A stretch of 16,113 nt of DNA from an uncultured Oscillospiraceae bacterium (GTDB taxonomy: Bacteria; Bacillota; Clostridia; Oscillospirales; Ruminococcaceae), in the NCBI GenBank assembly GCA_910578255.1, contig CAJTQM010000014.1, positions 13,401 through 29,513 of the forward strand, read 5' to 3'. The stretch's first letter is position 1; every line of letters begins with the position of its first letter. Position numbers and translations under genes: made by a program. The notes under the pieces were generated by a model. It was not told the origin of the DNA. It did no database searches and worked only from the letters and a program-made list of their open reading frames with translations. Positions 1 through 6,039 of the stretch are shown piece by piece.

Positions 1-993
1 CCATATCAGACACCGGTCGCACCGGTGGGAATCCCGCCGAAAAAGAAGAATCCGTGGTTGGTTCCGGTTATCGCGATTGTGACGGTTTTGGTGGTGCTTT
101 TGTTTATTGTGGGTGGAATCCTGGTTTACACAGTCTACCGCACCATCGAGGATGAGCAGACCAGCGTTCCGGCGTCCTCAAAAAATACGGTCGTGGTGGG
201 CGAGAAGGAACTAAGCGGCTTTTTGGGCCAGACGGTGGATACGCTAAAAAACCGGACCGGCGTTCCGCTATTTGCCAACGACGGCGCTTATACCAATCTC
301 GACGGTTCCGTTATGGCCACGGTGGACGATGACGGATCCATCGACATGCTGGTGATCAGCGACCGGGACGTGGGCTTTACCATCTGCGGCGTATCGGTGA
401 ATATGAGCCTGGATGAGGCGGCCGCCGCGGCGTCGGCCAAGCTGCCCGGGTTGGAAAAGCATGAGGATATGATCGCGGGCCAGCAGGGAGACAGCCGTTT
501 TGCCGCTTACTGCGACGAATTCGGGAAGGTCAATTACGTGATGTATTTCACCGGCTTCGAAGAGGAATCCAGCGGGACCAACGCCAGCGTTGGAACCGGC
601 ATCTGGTATCTGGGAGAAACCCTGCAAACGGTGTGGGATTATTTTGGCGAGGGCTACGAGTTGTTTCCCGCCGCAGAATCGACGGACTTTTTCTATGTAG
701 ACGAGGGCTTCTCCTTTATCATCCAAGATGCAAATTACACCGGCCAGAGTATGGTCTCGGCGGTATGGATTTATCAAGACGCCTGGTTTTCCGACGAGAT
801 TTTTATCGGCATGGACTATCACGAGATCAGCCGGTTTGTGGATCTGAGCGAAATTTATCAAAACCGCTTTACCGGCGCTTATCAGGCGGATTTTTCCATG
901 CTTTTAGACGGATGGGAGTGTTACGGCTCCTTTACCTTTGAAGGACCGGACGAGTTATCCGCTTCGACCGAGGCGTATATTACCCGCGGATAG
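1..993 (+). CDS. Membrane-anchored protein with duplicated extracellular domain (5' end outside window)
   Basis: The reading frame is open from the first base, and the GTG at 25 has no ribosome binding site, so the gene almost certainly begins upstream and is partial here. The visible part starts with a proline-rich cytoplasmic stretch and a lysine cluster (PPKKKNP). One hydrophobic segment of about 27 residues follows (roughly 58-140), and then about 285 polar residues that should lie outside the cell. This outer part appears to hold two related units, near 220-558 and 607-948. Each opens with LG-[QE]-T-[VL]-x-T and contains a later hydrophobic-M-x-x-x-E segment, ending near an aromatic strand (YFTGFE and FTFEG). 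I do not recognise a named family. The architecture is common for Firmicutes surface proteins that carry a zinc ribbon or Pro-rich head before the anchor. A 104-aa gene follows 38 bases downstream. Confidence 0.75.
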   Translation, partial: PYQTPVAPVGIPPKKKNPWLVPVIAIVTVLVVLLFIVGGILVYTVYRTIEDEQTSVPASSKNTVVVGEKELSGFLGQTVDTLKNRTGVPLFANDGAYTNLDGSVMATVDDDGSIDMLVISDRDVGFTICGVSVNMSLDEAAAAASAKLPGLEKHEDMIAGQQGDSRFAAYCDEFGKVNYVMYFTGFEEESSGTNASVGTGIWYLGETLQTVWDYFGEGYELFPAAESTDFFYVDEGFSFIIQDANYTGQSMVSAVWIYQDAWFSDEIFIGMDYHEISRFVDLSEIYQNRFTGAYQADFSMLLDGWECYGSFTFEGPDELSASTEAYITRG

Positions 994-1031
994 AAAAGAG
1001 GGTTTTGGATCCGGCAAAGGAGGAAGAAGGA

Positions 1032-1346
1032 ATGGAACAAAAACGGTTGGTCCAGGCGTTTCGCGCTCTGGAAATCCCGGAACTGAAGACCCTGGAAAGC
1101 TTAAGCGAGTTGCCAGGCCATTTTATCAATCTGGACTATACCCTTCCAAACGGCCGGACGGTACGGTTTTTGGAGGATGACAAGACCTACCTGGGCAGCC
1201 AGATCCACAAGGAAAACAGCGACCGCTGCTATGGACTGATCAGCGACGGGAGTTTTCTTTTCGTCTGCGAATACGGCTGCGGCGGCAGCGATGCGGCGGT
1301 GGTCTTCTTCCAAAGACTGGCCGGCGAAGTCCCGGAAAAAGAATAA
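1032..1346 (+). CDS. Hypothetical 104-aa protein
   Basis: ATG at 1032 is preceded by a very strong Shine-Dalgarno (AAAGGAGGAAGAAGG, 1017-1030). This start is therefore preferred over an in-frame TTG at 1005 that precedes the Shine-Dalgarno. The protein has no signal peptide or membrane segment. It has a helical, charged first third, a beta-rich middle (LPNGRTVRFL, then KTYLGSQIH) and a C-terminal segment with two cysteines in CEYGCGG. That segment might bind a metal or be redox active, but this is only suggested by the spacing. I do not recognise the family. It follows the surface-protein gene closely on the same strand and may be co-transcribed with it. No convincing terminator follows, only a weak A/T palindrome. 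Confidence 0.7.
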   Translation: MEQKRLVQAFRALEIPELKTLESLSELPGHFINLDYTLPNGRTVRFLEDDKTYLGSQIHKENSDRCYGLISDGSFLFVCEYGCGGSDAAVVFFQRLAGEVPEKE

Positions 1347-1436
1347 AAAAAGATCCATTTTTTCGCTTAAAGTCCGTTTTATCGGACAATGATTCTGTTA
1401 AGATAAAGCCAAAAGAAGAGAAAGGCGGGCTTTATC

Positions 1437-1556
1437 ATGGAATATACGTTAAAATGGGTAAACGGACATATTGAGGTTTTTGACGCATGGGGCCGGTTTG
1501 TGTTTTCTGCCGATACCGAGCAGGAGGCCCGCAACGATCTGGCAAAGATCGCCTAA
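1437..1556 (+). CDS. Small 39-aa protein
   Basis: A short frame starts at ATG 1437 and ends at TAA 1554-1556, with a purine-rich ribosome binding site (AAGAGAAAGGCGGG) just upstream. It encodes a compact peptide that begins MEYTLKWVNGHIEVFD and ends in a helix-like EQEARNDLAKIA. The strand-turn-strand-then-helix pattern, with the central GRFVFSADTEQEA segment, looks like a folded mini-protein and not random translation. I recall similarly short Clostridial hypothetical proteins with an xHVEV-D-xxGxFxFSAD-xxEA pattern, but I cannot verify this here. The stop codon lies inside a 10-bp hairpin, and an ArsC-like gene follows after 66 bases on the same strand. The function is unknown. Confidence 0.6.
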   Translation: MEYTLKWVNGHIEVFDAWGRFVFSADTEQEARNDLAKIA

Positions 1557-1583
1557 GACGGTTGGGTCAAGGGCGTCTTAGGC
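1551..1583 (+). other. Inverted repeat covering the mini-gene stop codon
   Basis: GCCTAAGACG (1551-1560) and CGTCTTAGGC (1574-1583) form a perfect 10-bp stem with a 13-base loop. The TAA stop of the 39-aa gene lies in the left arm. No T-run follows, so it is not a standard intrinsic terminator. It could be an RNA-stability hairpin or a factor-dependent pause site between the mini-gene and the ArsC-like gene. Confidence 0.5.
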
Positions 1584-1622
1584 AGGCACAAATCGCGAAA
1601 ATCACATACGGGAGGAATTTTT

Positions 1623-1973
1623 ATGCTGTTGATCGAATATCCCAAGTGCAGCACCTGCCAAAAGGCGGCCCGCTGGCTGACGGAAAAGGGCTTCTCCTTT
1701 GAGCGGCGGCATATAAAAGAGAAAAACCCCTCGGCTGAGGAGTTAAAGCAGTGGCATCGTTTAAGCGGTTTGCCGCTCAAACGGTTTTTCAACACCAGCG
1801 GACTTTTGTATAAAGAGTTGGGGCTAAAGGATAAGCTGCCCGGCATGAGCGAAGAAGAGCAGTATGCGCTGCTGGCCAGCGACGGGATGCTGGTCAAGCG
1901 TCCGATCCTGATCCAAGGAGAACGGGTCCTGGTTGGCTTTCGGGAAAAAGAGTGGGAGGAGTTGAGCCGGTAA
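1623..1973 (+). CDS. ArsC/Spx/MgsR-family thioredoxin-fold protein
   Basis: The 116-aa protein has the expected length and motifs of the ArsC/Spx/YffB family. An early strand leads to a CxxC redox site (PKCSTCQKA, Cys9 and Cys12), followed by RRHIKEKNPSAEEL and the family's late K-R-P-I segment (residues 92-95) before the C-terminal strand and helix. The start at 1623 follows GGGAGGAATTTTT. Members include arsenate reductases and the transcription-modulating Spx proteins. The CxxC and the lack of neighbouring arsenic genes argue against a dedicated arsenate reductase. A thiol-redox role, or a Spx/MgsR-like regulator, is possible but not decidable here. It is one base from the next gene (TAA, then C, then ATG), which implies translational coupling to the Cdd1-like gene. 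Confidence 0.88.
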   Translation: MLLIEYPKCSTCQKAARWLTEKGFSFERRHIKEKNPSAEELKQWHRLSGLPLKRFFNTSGLLYKELGLKDKLPGMSEEEQYALLASDGMLVKRPILIQGERVLVGFREKEWEELSR

Positions 1974-1974
1974 C

Positions 1975-2241
1975 ATGGGCACCCCGCTGCAAAAAATCCC
2001 CGGCGTGGGGAAAAACATGGCCGCCCATTTAGAATCGCTGGGCATTCATTGGGTGGAGGATCTTTGCGGGCAGGATCCTCAGAAGTTGTATGAGATGGAC
2101 TGCGCGCAGCACGGCCATCAGGACCGGTGCGTACTGTATGTCTATCGCTGCGCCGTCTACTTTGCCCAAACGCCGCAGCCGGATCCGGCAAAATGCAGAT
2201 GGTGGAACTGGAAGGATGAGAATCTCTGTGAAAAAGGGTAG
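1975..2241 (+). CDS. Cdd1-type helix-hairpin-helix protein (pathogenicity-locus family, PF11731)
   Basis: The 88-aa protein opens with a helix-hairpin-helix motif (LQKIPGVGKNMAAHLESLGI). It continues with the family signature: EDLCGQDPQKLYE, then a D-R-C-x-L-Y-V-x-R-C-A-V-Y-F segment, and a closing W-W-N-W-K-D. These match my recollection of the Cdd1 family, named for the gene beside the Clostridioides difficile toxin locus but widespread and not itself a toxin. The GVGK hairpin suggests non-specific DNA contact. Several conserved cysteines are present, but no catalytic site is visible. Start and spacing indicate translation coupled to the preceding ArsC-like gene, and its 3' end overlaps the start of the VanZ-like gene. 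Confidence 0.85.
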   Translation: MGTPLQKIPGVGKNMAAHLESLGIHWVEDLCGQDPQKLYEMDCAQHGHQDRCVLYVYRCAVYFAQTPQPDPAKCRWWNWKDENLCEKG

Positions 2242-2758
2242 CCGAAAAGGAAATTGGCGTTCTTTTTTGCCCTGGGCGTTGTCTTTTTTGTGGATGGGGA
2301 TGATCTTCTGGTTTTCCGCCCAGGACGCGGTCGCATCCTCCCAACTCAGCGGACGTACCGCTTTTCGTTCGGCACTTTGGTTTTGGCCGGGATTTTCCAG
2401 CCTGTCCCCCGAAGCGCAGGCCGCCTGGGTGGAAGGGATGCAGTTTTGGGTGCGAAAGTCCGCTCATTTTCTGGTGTATGCCGGACTGGGATTTTTTCTT
2501 CGCTGGGGCTTTTCCTCCTTTTCCTGGCGACTGCGCAAAAAAATCGGCTGGGCCTGGCTGGCCGGGACCATTTACGCGGCCACCGACGAATTCCATCAGC
2601 TGTTTGTGCCGGGGCGCAGCGGCCAGCTGCGGGATGTGCTGCTGGACAGTGCCGGCGTGCTGGTGGGAATCTTCGTTTTCTGTGCGCTGGCGCATCTTTT
2701 GAAAAAAGCGGCCCGCCATAGGGCCACGAAAGAGATTGGAGCAAAAAAGGATGCGTAA
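2216..2758 (+). CDS. VanZ-like family membrane protein
   Basis: The protein is about 180 aa with four hydrophobic segments and the hallmarks of VanZ-like proteins. These are FWFSAQD after the first membrane segment, a V-R-K-S-A-H-F-x-x-Y-A-x-L-G element near residues 78-91, and A-T-D-E-F-H-Q-x-F-V-P-G-R-x-G-x-x-x-D-V-x-x-D near 122-145. VanZ itself gives low-level teicoplanin resistance, but most chromosomal homologues have no proven role, so no resistance is claimed. The start is either ATG 2216 or GTG 2228, the latter with GGAAGGATGAG upstream; both overlap the Cdd1-like gene. A longer frame reaching back to 2090 lies inside that gene and is unlikely. The stop codon sits inside the long terminator palindrome. 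Confidence 0.85.
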   Translation: MRISVKKGSRKGNWRSFLPWALSFLWMGMIFWFSAQDAVASSQLSGRTAFRSALWFWPGFSSLSPEAQAAWVEGMQFWVRKSAHFLVYAGLGFFLRWGFSSFSWRLRKKIGWAWLAGTIYAATDEFHQLFVPGRSGQLRDVLLDSAGVLVGIFVFCALAHLLKKAARHRATKEIGAKKDA

Positions 2759-2788
2759 AACAGCCATAAACGGCTGTTTTACGCATCC
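2749..2788. terminator. Bidirectional terminator, 17-bp perfect stem
   Basis: GGATGCGTAAAACAGCC (2749-2765) and its exact complement (2772-2788) flank the loop ATAAAC. The core (AAAA-CAGCC, loop, GGCTG-TTTT) reads as an intrinsic terminator in both directions. It lies between the convergent VanZ-like gene (plus) and lipid-kinase gene (minus). The VanZ-like stop codon TAA is inside the left arm. Confidence 0.8.
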
Positions 2789-2854
2789 TTCCTATAAGAT
2801 GGCCCATGGAAATCGAGAGAGCGGCAGCGGCTATTTTTGCGCATCCGGTGCACG

Positions 2855-3808
2855 CTATTGCGAAACTGCCGCCGCCAGCGGTGGAACGGCCAAAGCCGCA
2901 CCCTCCGGCAGCCAGAAAGAAAGGGCGGCGGGCAGCAGGCGAACGGAAAATTCCCGTTCTTTTCGGATTTCTCCGTCCAGACAGATGACCAGCGGGCGCT
3001 TGCTCGTGATTTTGAGAGAGCGGCCGGTGCGGTACAAAATTTTTGCTGCCAGCCGCTGGTCCTTTAGGTGCTCCCCTTTTTTGTAAACGGAGATAAACCG
3101 GGACATTTGCAGCCGGGACATTTTTCGAACGCCGCAAAATTCCATCTGTCCGTCTGCGGGGCATGCGTCCGGCGCGGGATAGTAGCCGCCGCCATAGCAA
3201 AATCCGTTGGCGGCTACCGCCAGAATCAGCCGCTCTTCGACGGCCTCGGCGCCGTCGAAGGAAAGGGTTGCGGCGCTGCTGACCGGTCCCGCCAGACAAA
3301 AGATCAAAGACAGGGTATAGGCCAGCGGCCCGGAAACCAGCGGAATCTTTTTGAATTTCGACATATGATGGGCCACCCGCGCGTCGAATCCAATATTGCA
3401 CAGATTGACGGTGTATTCGCCGGAGCAGTCCAGCAGATCCACCGGGCACGGACAGCCGTTTCTCAGCTTTTTTAAATCGGAGAAAGCTTCGGTACCGGAA
3501 AAATTTTTTATATAATCGTTGCCGGAGCCGCAGGGAATCACCGAAACGGCGCAGTCCTGCCGGTGTGCGGCGCCGTTGACCACCTCGTGGAGGGTCCCGT
3601 CGCCGCCGCAGGCCACAAAACACAGCTGCCGTTCCTGACTTTGGGGATAGGCGCGGACAAAATCCAGCGCGTCCCCGGCGCCGGTTGTAAGGTGGATGGC
3701 GAAATTCTGCCCGCAGGCAGAAAAGTGGTCCTGAATCCGGGCGCAGAGGCTTTGCGTATGTATGCCCTTACCTGCGGCCGGATTGATGATAAAAATAAAA
3801 TCGGGCAT
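2855..3808 (-). CDS. Diacylglycerol/lipid kinase, YegS/DgkB family
   Basis: The 317-aa protein has the diacylglycerol-kinase catalytic fold. An N-terminal INPAAGKG nucleotide-site loop (residues 8-15) is followed by the ATP-binding CGGDGT (67-72) with LHEVVNG, and then IPCGSGNDY (91-99), the family's P-x-G-[TS]-G-N-D. The C-terminal half is the beta-sandwich domain, with SLKITSKRPLVICLDGE near the end. Such enzymes phosphorylate lipids such as diacylglycerol to return it to phospholipid or lipoteichoic-acid cycling; the exact substrate cannot be read here. ATG 3808 is chosen because AGAAGG lies 9 bases upstream. In addition, a good promoter places the -10 box at 3862-3867, so the longer in-frame start at 3871 would not be transcribed. 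It is a single-gene unit facing the VanZ-like gene. Confidence 0.9.
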   Translation of the reverse strand: MPDFIFIINPAAGKGIHTQSLCARIQDHFSACGQNFAIHLTTGAGDALDFVRAYPQSQERQLCFVACGGDGTLHEVVNGAAHRQDCAVSVIPCGSGNDYIKNFSGTEAFSDLKKLRNGCPCPVDLLDCSGEYTVNLCNIGFDARVAHHMSKFKKIPLVSGPLAYTLSLIFCLAGPVSSAATLSFDGAEAVEERLILAVAANGFCYGGGYYPAPDACPADGQMEFCGVRKMSRLQMSRFISVYKKGEHLKDQRLAAKILYRTGRSLKITSKRPLVICLDGEIRKEREFSVRLLPAALSFWLPEGAALAVPPLAAAVSQ

Positions 3809-3861
3809 GGCTCGAAACCTTCTCTCAAAAGCGCTACGGGACGCAGCATCCCTTTTTTCCC

Positions 3862-3890
3862 ATTTTATCATAGCAAAAAGTAAAAGGCAA
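3862..3890 (-). promoter_or_regulatory. Promoter for the lipid kinase gene
   Basis: Read on the minus strand: -35 TTGCCT (3885-3890), a 17-base spacer, and an extended -10 TGATAAAAT (TAAAAT at 3862-3867). It predicts transcription starting near 3855, about 47 bases before ATG 3808. Confidence 0.55.
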
Positions 3891-3919
3891 AGGCTTTGTC
3901 AGCAAAAGGAGGCGGCAAA

Positions 3920-4636
3920 ATGATCAGTTGGAATCCCTGGCACGGGTGCCATCGAATCAGCGAAGGGTGCCGCCACTGCTATGTATTCCGGATGGACGGC
4001 TGGTATGGCCGAAAGCCGGACGAGGTGCAGAAAAATAAGGATTTTGATCTGCCGGTGCGCAAAAAACAGGACGGCAGCTACAAAATCCCCGCCGGCGTAC
4101 GGCTGGATACCTGCTTTACCTCCGATTTTTTTCTGGAGGATGCGGACCCCTGGCGCCCACAGGCCTGGCAGATGATCGCCCAGCGGCAGGACTTGCGGTT
4201 CTTTATGATCACCAAGCGGATCCACCGGCTGGCTCAGTGCCTTCCGCCGGACTGGGGGAGCGGGTATCCCCATGTGAGCATCTGCTGCACGGTGGAAAAC
4301 CAGGACCGGGCGGATTTTCGCCTTCCCCTTTACCGGGACGCGCCCATTTGTCACAAGCAGCTGGTCTGCTCCCCGCTGTTAGGGCCCATCGACCTGTCCG
4401 ATTATCTGGGCGATTGGGTGGAGTGCGTTACGGTAGGCGGAGAATCGGGCAGCGAAGCGCGGCTGTGCCGCTATGAATGGGTGCTGGATCTGCGCCGCCA
4501 ATGCGCTTTGCGGGGCGTTCCCTTTCACTTTATGCAGACCGGCGCTTTGTTCGAGCGGGACGGAAAAATCTACCGGATCCCGCGAAAATTTCAGCACAGC
4601 CAGGCCAAAAAGGCGGGGCTTGACTATCTTTACTAA
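3920..4636 (+). CDS. DUF5131 family (phage Gp37/Gp68-like) three-cysteine protein
   Basis: The 238-aa protein begins with the family signature W-N-P-W-x-G-C-x6-C-x2-C-Y (Cys10, Cys17, Cys20). A later V-G-G-E-S-G segment and a C-terminal F-x-x-Q-T-G element are also typical of DUF5131/PF07505. The cysteine triplet resembles an iron-sulfur cluster site of radical-SAM-like enzymes, but with C-x6-C-x2-C spacing in place of the canonical C-x3-C-x2-C. A radical mechanism is therefore inferred only. The start at ATG 3920 follows AAAGGAGG (3905-3912); an in-frame upstream start at 3896 would precede this site. Despite the phage-derived family name, the neighbours are all chromosomal in type. An SPL-family radical SAM gene starts 11 bases downstream, so the two are surely co-translated. 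Some relatives pair with a TcmP partner, and none is seen here. Confidence 0.88.
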   Translation: MISWNPWHGCHRISEGCRHCYVFRMDGWYGRKPDEVQKNKDFDLPVRKKQDGSYKIPAGVRLDTCFTSDFFLEDADPWRPQAWQMIAQRQDLRFFMITKRIHRLAQCLPPDWGSGYPHVSICCTVENQDRADFRLPLYRDAPICHKQLVCSPLLGPIDLSDYLGDWVECVTVGGESGSEARLCRYEWVLDLRRQCALRGVPFHFMQTGALFERDGKIYRIPRKFQHSQAKKAGLDYLY

Positions 4637-4647
4637 AGGAGCGGACC

Positions 4648-5544
4648 ATGGAGTATATTCCCGCCAAAACCATCCTGTCCGGCTATCGGGAGCAAAAGGA
4701 CTGGTTTGGCTGCCACTACAATATGAACCTGTATCGGGGCTGCTGCCACGGCTGCATTTATTGCGACAGCCGCAGCGAATGCTACCAAATCGAGGATTTT
4801 GACCGGGTGCGCGCCAAGGAAAACGCGCTGGACACGCTGGAGCGGGAATTGCGGGCCCGGCGGCGGACCGGGATTGTCCACACCGGCTCTATGAGCGACC
4901 CGTATAATCCGTTCGAAAAAACCGAGTGCCTGACCCGAGGCGCGCTGGAAAAAATCGCCCGACACGGATTTGGAGTGGTGATCGCCACCAAGTCCGACCT
5001 GGTGGTACGGGACATCCCGCTTTTGCAGCGGATTCAAAAATTTAATCCGGTGGCGGTACATATCACGATCACAGCGGCGCAGGACGCCGTTGCCGAAAAG
5101 GTAGAGCCCTTTGCACCTTCCTCCTCCCGGCGGTTTGCGGCGTTGCGGGCTCTGTCCGACGCGGGGATCACCGCCGGGGTGCTGCTGATGCCGGTGCTGC
5201 CCTGGATTACCGACGATCCGGCCAACATCCGCGAAATTGTAAAGCGATCCGCCTTGTCCGGCGCCAAGTACCTGTACAACGGCGGAAAGAAGATGTTCGG
5301 CCTGACCATGCGGGACCGGCAGCGAGAATACTTTTACGCCCGGCTGGACGAGCGGTATCCGGGGCTTTCTGCCCGCTATAAAAGAACCTACGGGCTGGAT
5401 TACGGCTGCAATTCTCCGCTGGCGGGGCCTCTGTGGGAAGAATACGTCAAAGCCTGCCGGGAGTATGGGGTGGAGTACCGAATGTCCCAGATCATTTCCA
5501 TCATCCGAAAAGGCTACGAGGAGCCGCAGCTGTCGCTGCTTTAA
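4648..5544 (+). CDS. SPL-family radical SAM protein
   Basis: The 298-aa protein carries the canonical radical-SAM cluster motif C-x3-C-x2-C (Cys32, Cys36, Cys39, within RGCCHGCIYCDSRS). It continues with the SPL-type elements GSMSDPYNPFEK (SAM-binding side of the barrel), FGVVIATKSDLVVRDI and a G-V-L-L-M-P-V-L-P-W-I-x-D strand. Family members include spore photoproduct lyase (DNA thymine-dimer repair), but this subgroup lacks a proven substrate. It strongly resembles, from memory, Clostridial proteins annotated as 'radical SAM mobile pair protein A', although the usual B partner is absent. The start has AAAGGAGCGGACC before ATG. The DUF5131 gene immediately upstream may be its functional partner. 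Spore photoproduct lyase itself is not called, because its conserved neighbours are lacking. Confidence 0.88.
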   Translation: MEYIPAKTILSGYREQKDWFGCHYNMNLYRGCCHGCIYCDSRSECYQIEDFDRVRAKENALDTLERELRARRRTGIVHTGSMSDPYNPFEKTECLTRGALEKIARHGFGVVIATKSDLVVRDIPLLQRIQKFNPVAVHITITAAQDAVAEKVEPFAPSSSRRFAALRALSDAGITAGVLLMPVLPWITDDPANIREIVKRSALSGAKYLYNGGKKMFGLTMRDRQREYFYARLDERYPGLSARYKRTYGLDYGCNSPLAGPLWEEYVKACREYGVEYRMSQIISIIRKGYEEPQLSLL

Positions 5545-5591
5545 TACATTTTGTAATATTAGGAAAGAATATATCGAAAGAAGGGGAATTA

Positions 5592-6035
5592 ATGGAGATT
5601 CGGCGCGCGAAAAAAGATCAGTGGAAAGAGGCGGCTGCCCTGGCGCTGCTGCTGTGGCCCTCCCACCAAAAGGAGGAGTTGGAAGAGGAATTTCAGGCGC
5701 TTTTGCAGGACCCGCAGGCGGTATTGTTTTTGGCATGGCAGGGAAAGGAGGCGGTGGGCTTTGCCCAATGCGGTCTGCGCCAGGATTATGTGGAGGGCTC
5801 CGCCTCCTCTCCGGTGGGCTATCTGGAGGGGATCTATGTGCGGCCGGATTGCCGCCGGCAGGGGCTGGCCTGGGCGCTGCTTTCCCGGTGCGAGGATTGG
5901 AGCCGGGAAAAGGGCTGCCGCGAGATGGGGTCCGACTGCTCGCTGGAAAACCGGGACAGCCAGCGGTTTCATCTTCATAGCGGCTTTGACGAGGCGGGGC
6001 AGATCCGCTGCTTTATCAAAGCCTTGGAGGGATAG
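5592..6035 (+). CDS. GNAT acetyltransferase, AAC(6')-like
   Basis: The 147-aa protein is a single GNAT domain. It holds a beta-4 strand GYLEGIYVRPD, the acetyl-CoA pyrophosphate loop R-R-Q-G-L-A (88-93), and a C-terminal E-M-x-S-D-x-x-L-E-N-x-x-S-x-x-F-H-x-x-x-G-F pattern. That pattern matches what I know of chromosomal aminoglycoside 6'-N-acetyltransferases (AAC(6')-I type). Such enzymes transfer acetyl from acetyl-CoA to an amine. Resistance can only be suspected, because many homologues have other or unknown amine substrates. The start at ATG 5592 has GAAAGAAGGGG at 5-8 bases; a longer frame from 5433 overlaps the radical SAM gene and is rejected. It is 47 bases after that gene and 4 bases before the glycosylase gene. 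Confidence 0.82.
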   Translation: MEIRRAKKDQWKEAAALALLLWPSHQKEELEEEFQALLQDPQAVLFLAWQGKEAVGFAQCGLRQDYVEGSASSPVGYLEGIYVRPDCRRQGLAWALLSRCEDWSREKGCREMGSDCSLENRDSQRFHLHSGFDEAGQIRCFIKALEG

Positions 6036-6039
6036 CCAT

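Noticed and set aside
25..27. GTG as the start of the first gene
   Set aside because: The frame is open to the window edge, no Shine-Dalgarno precedes it, and the upstream codons continue the Pro-rich tail.
268..861. A 197-aa open frame antisense to the surface protein
   Set aside because: It is the reverse shadow of a well-formed gene in GC-rich DNA, has no ribosome site and shows no domain.
1340..1366. A-run and T-run as a terminator after the 104-aa gene
   Set aside because: The stem would be only A-T pairs with no GC core.
1553..2767. A 404-aa minus-strand frame across the ArsC/Cdd1/VanZ genes
   Set aside because: It opposes three recognised genes; its low-complexity, Arg/Pro/Ser-rich translation is typical of antisense frames.
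2346..3623. A 425-aa minus-strand frame partly over the lipid kinase
   Set aside because: It is out of frame with the kinase, crosses the terminator and is Arg/Gly-rich.
3920..4636. DUF5131 gene as evidence of a prophage
   Set aside because: The family name is phage-derived, but no other phage gene, integrase or att-like repeat is present.
5551..5560. TAATAT before the AAC(6')-like gene as a promoter
   Set aside because: No acceptable -35 box lies at a proper spacing.
4633..5736. A 367-aa minus-strand frame over the radical SAM gene
   Set aside because: It is the reverse shadow of a clear gene with conserved motifs.
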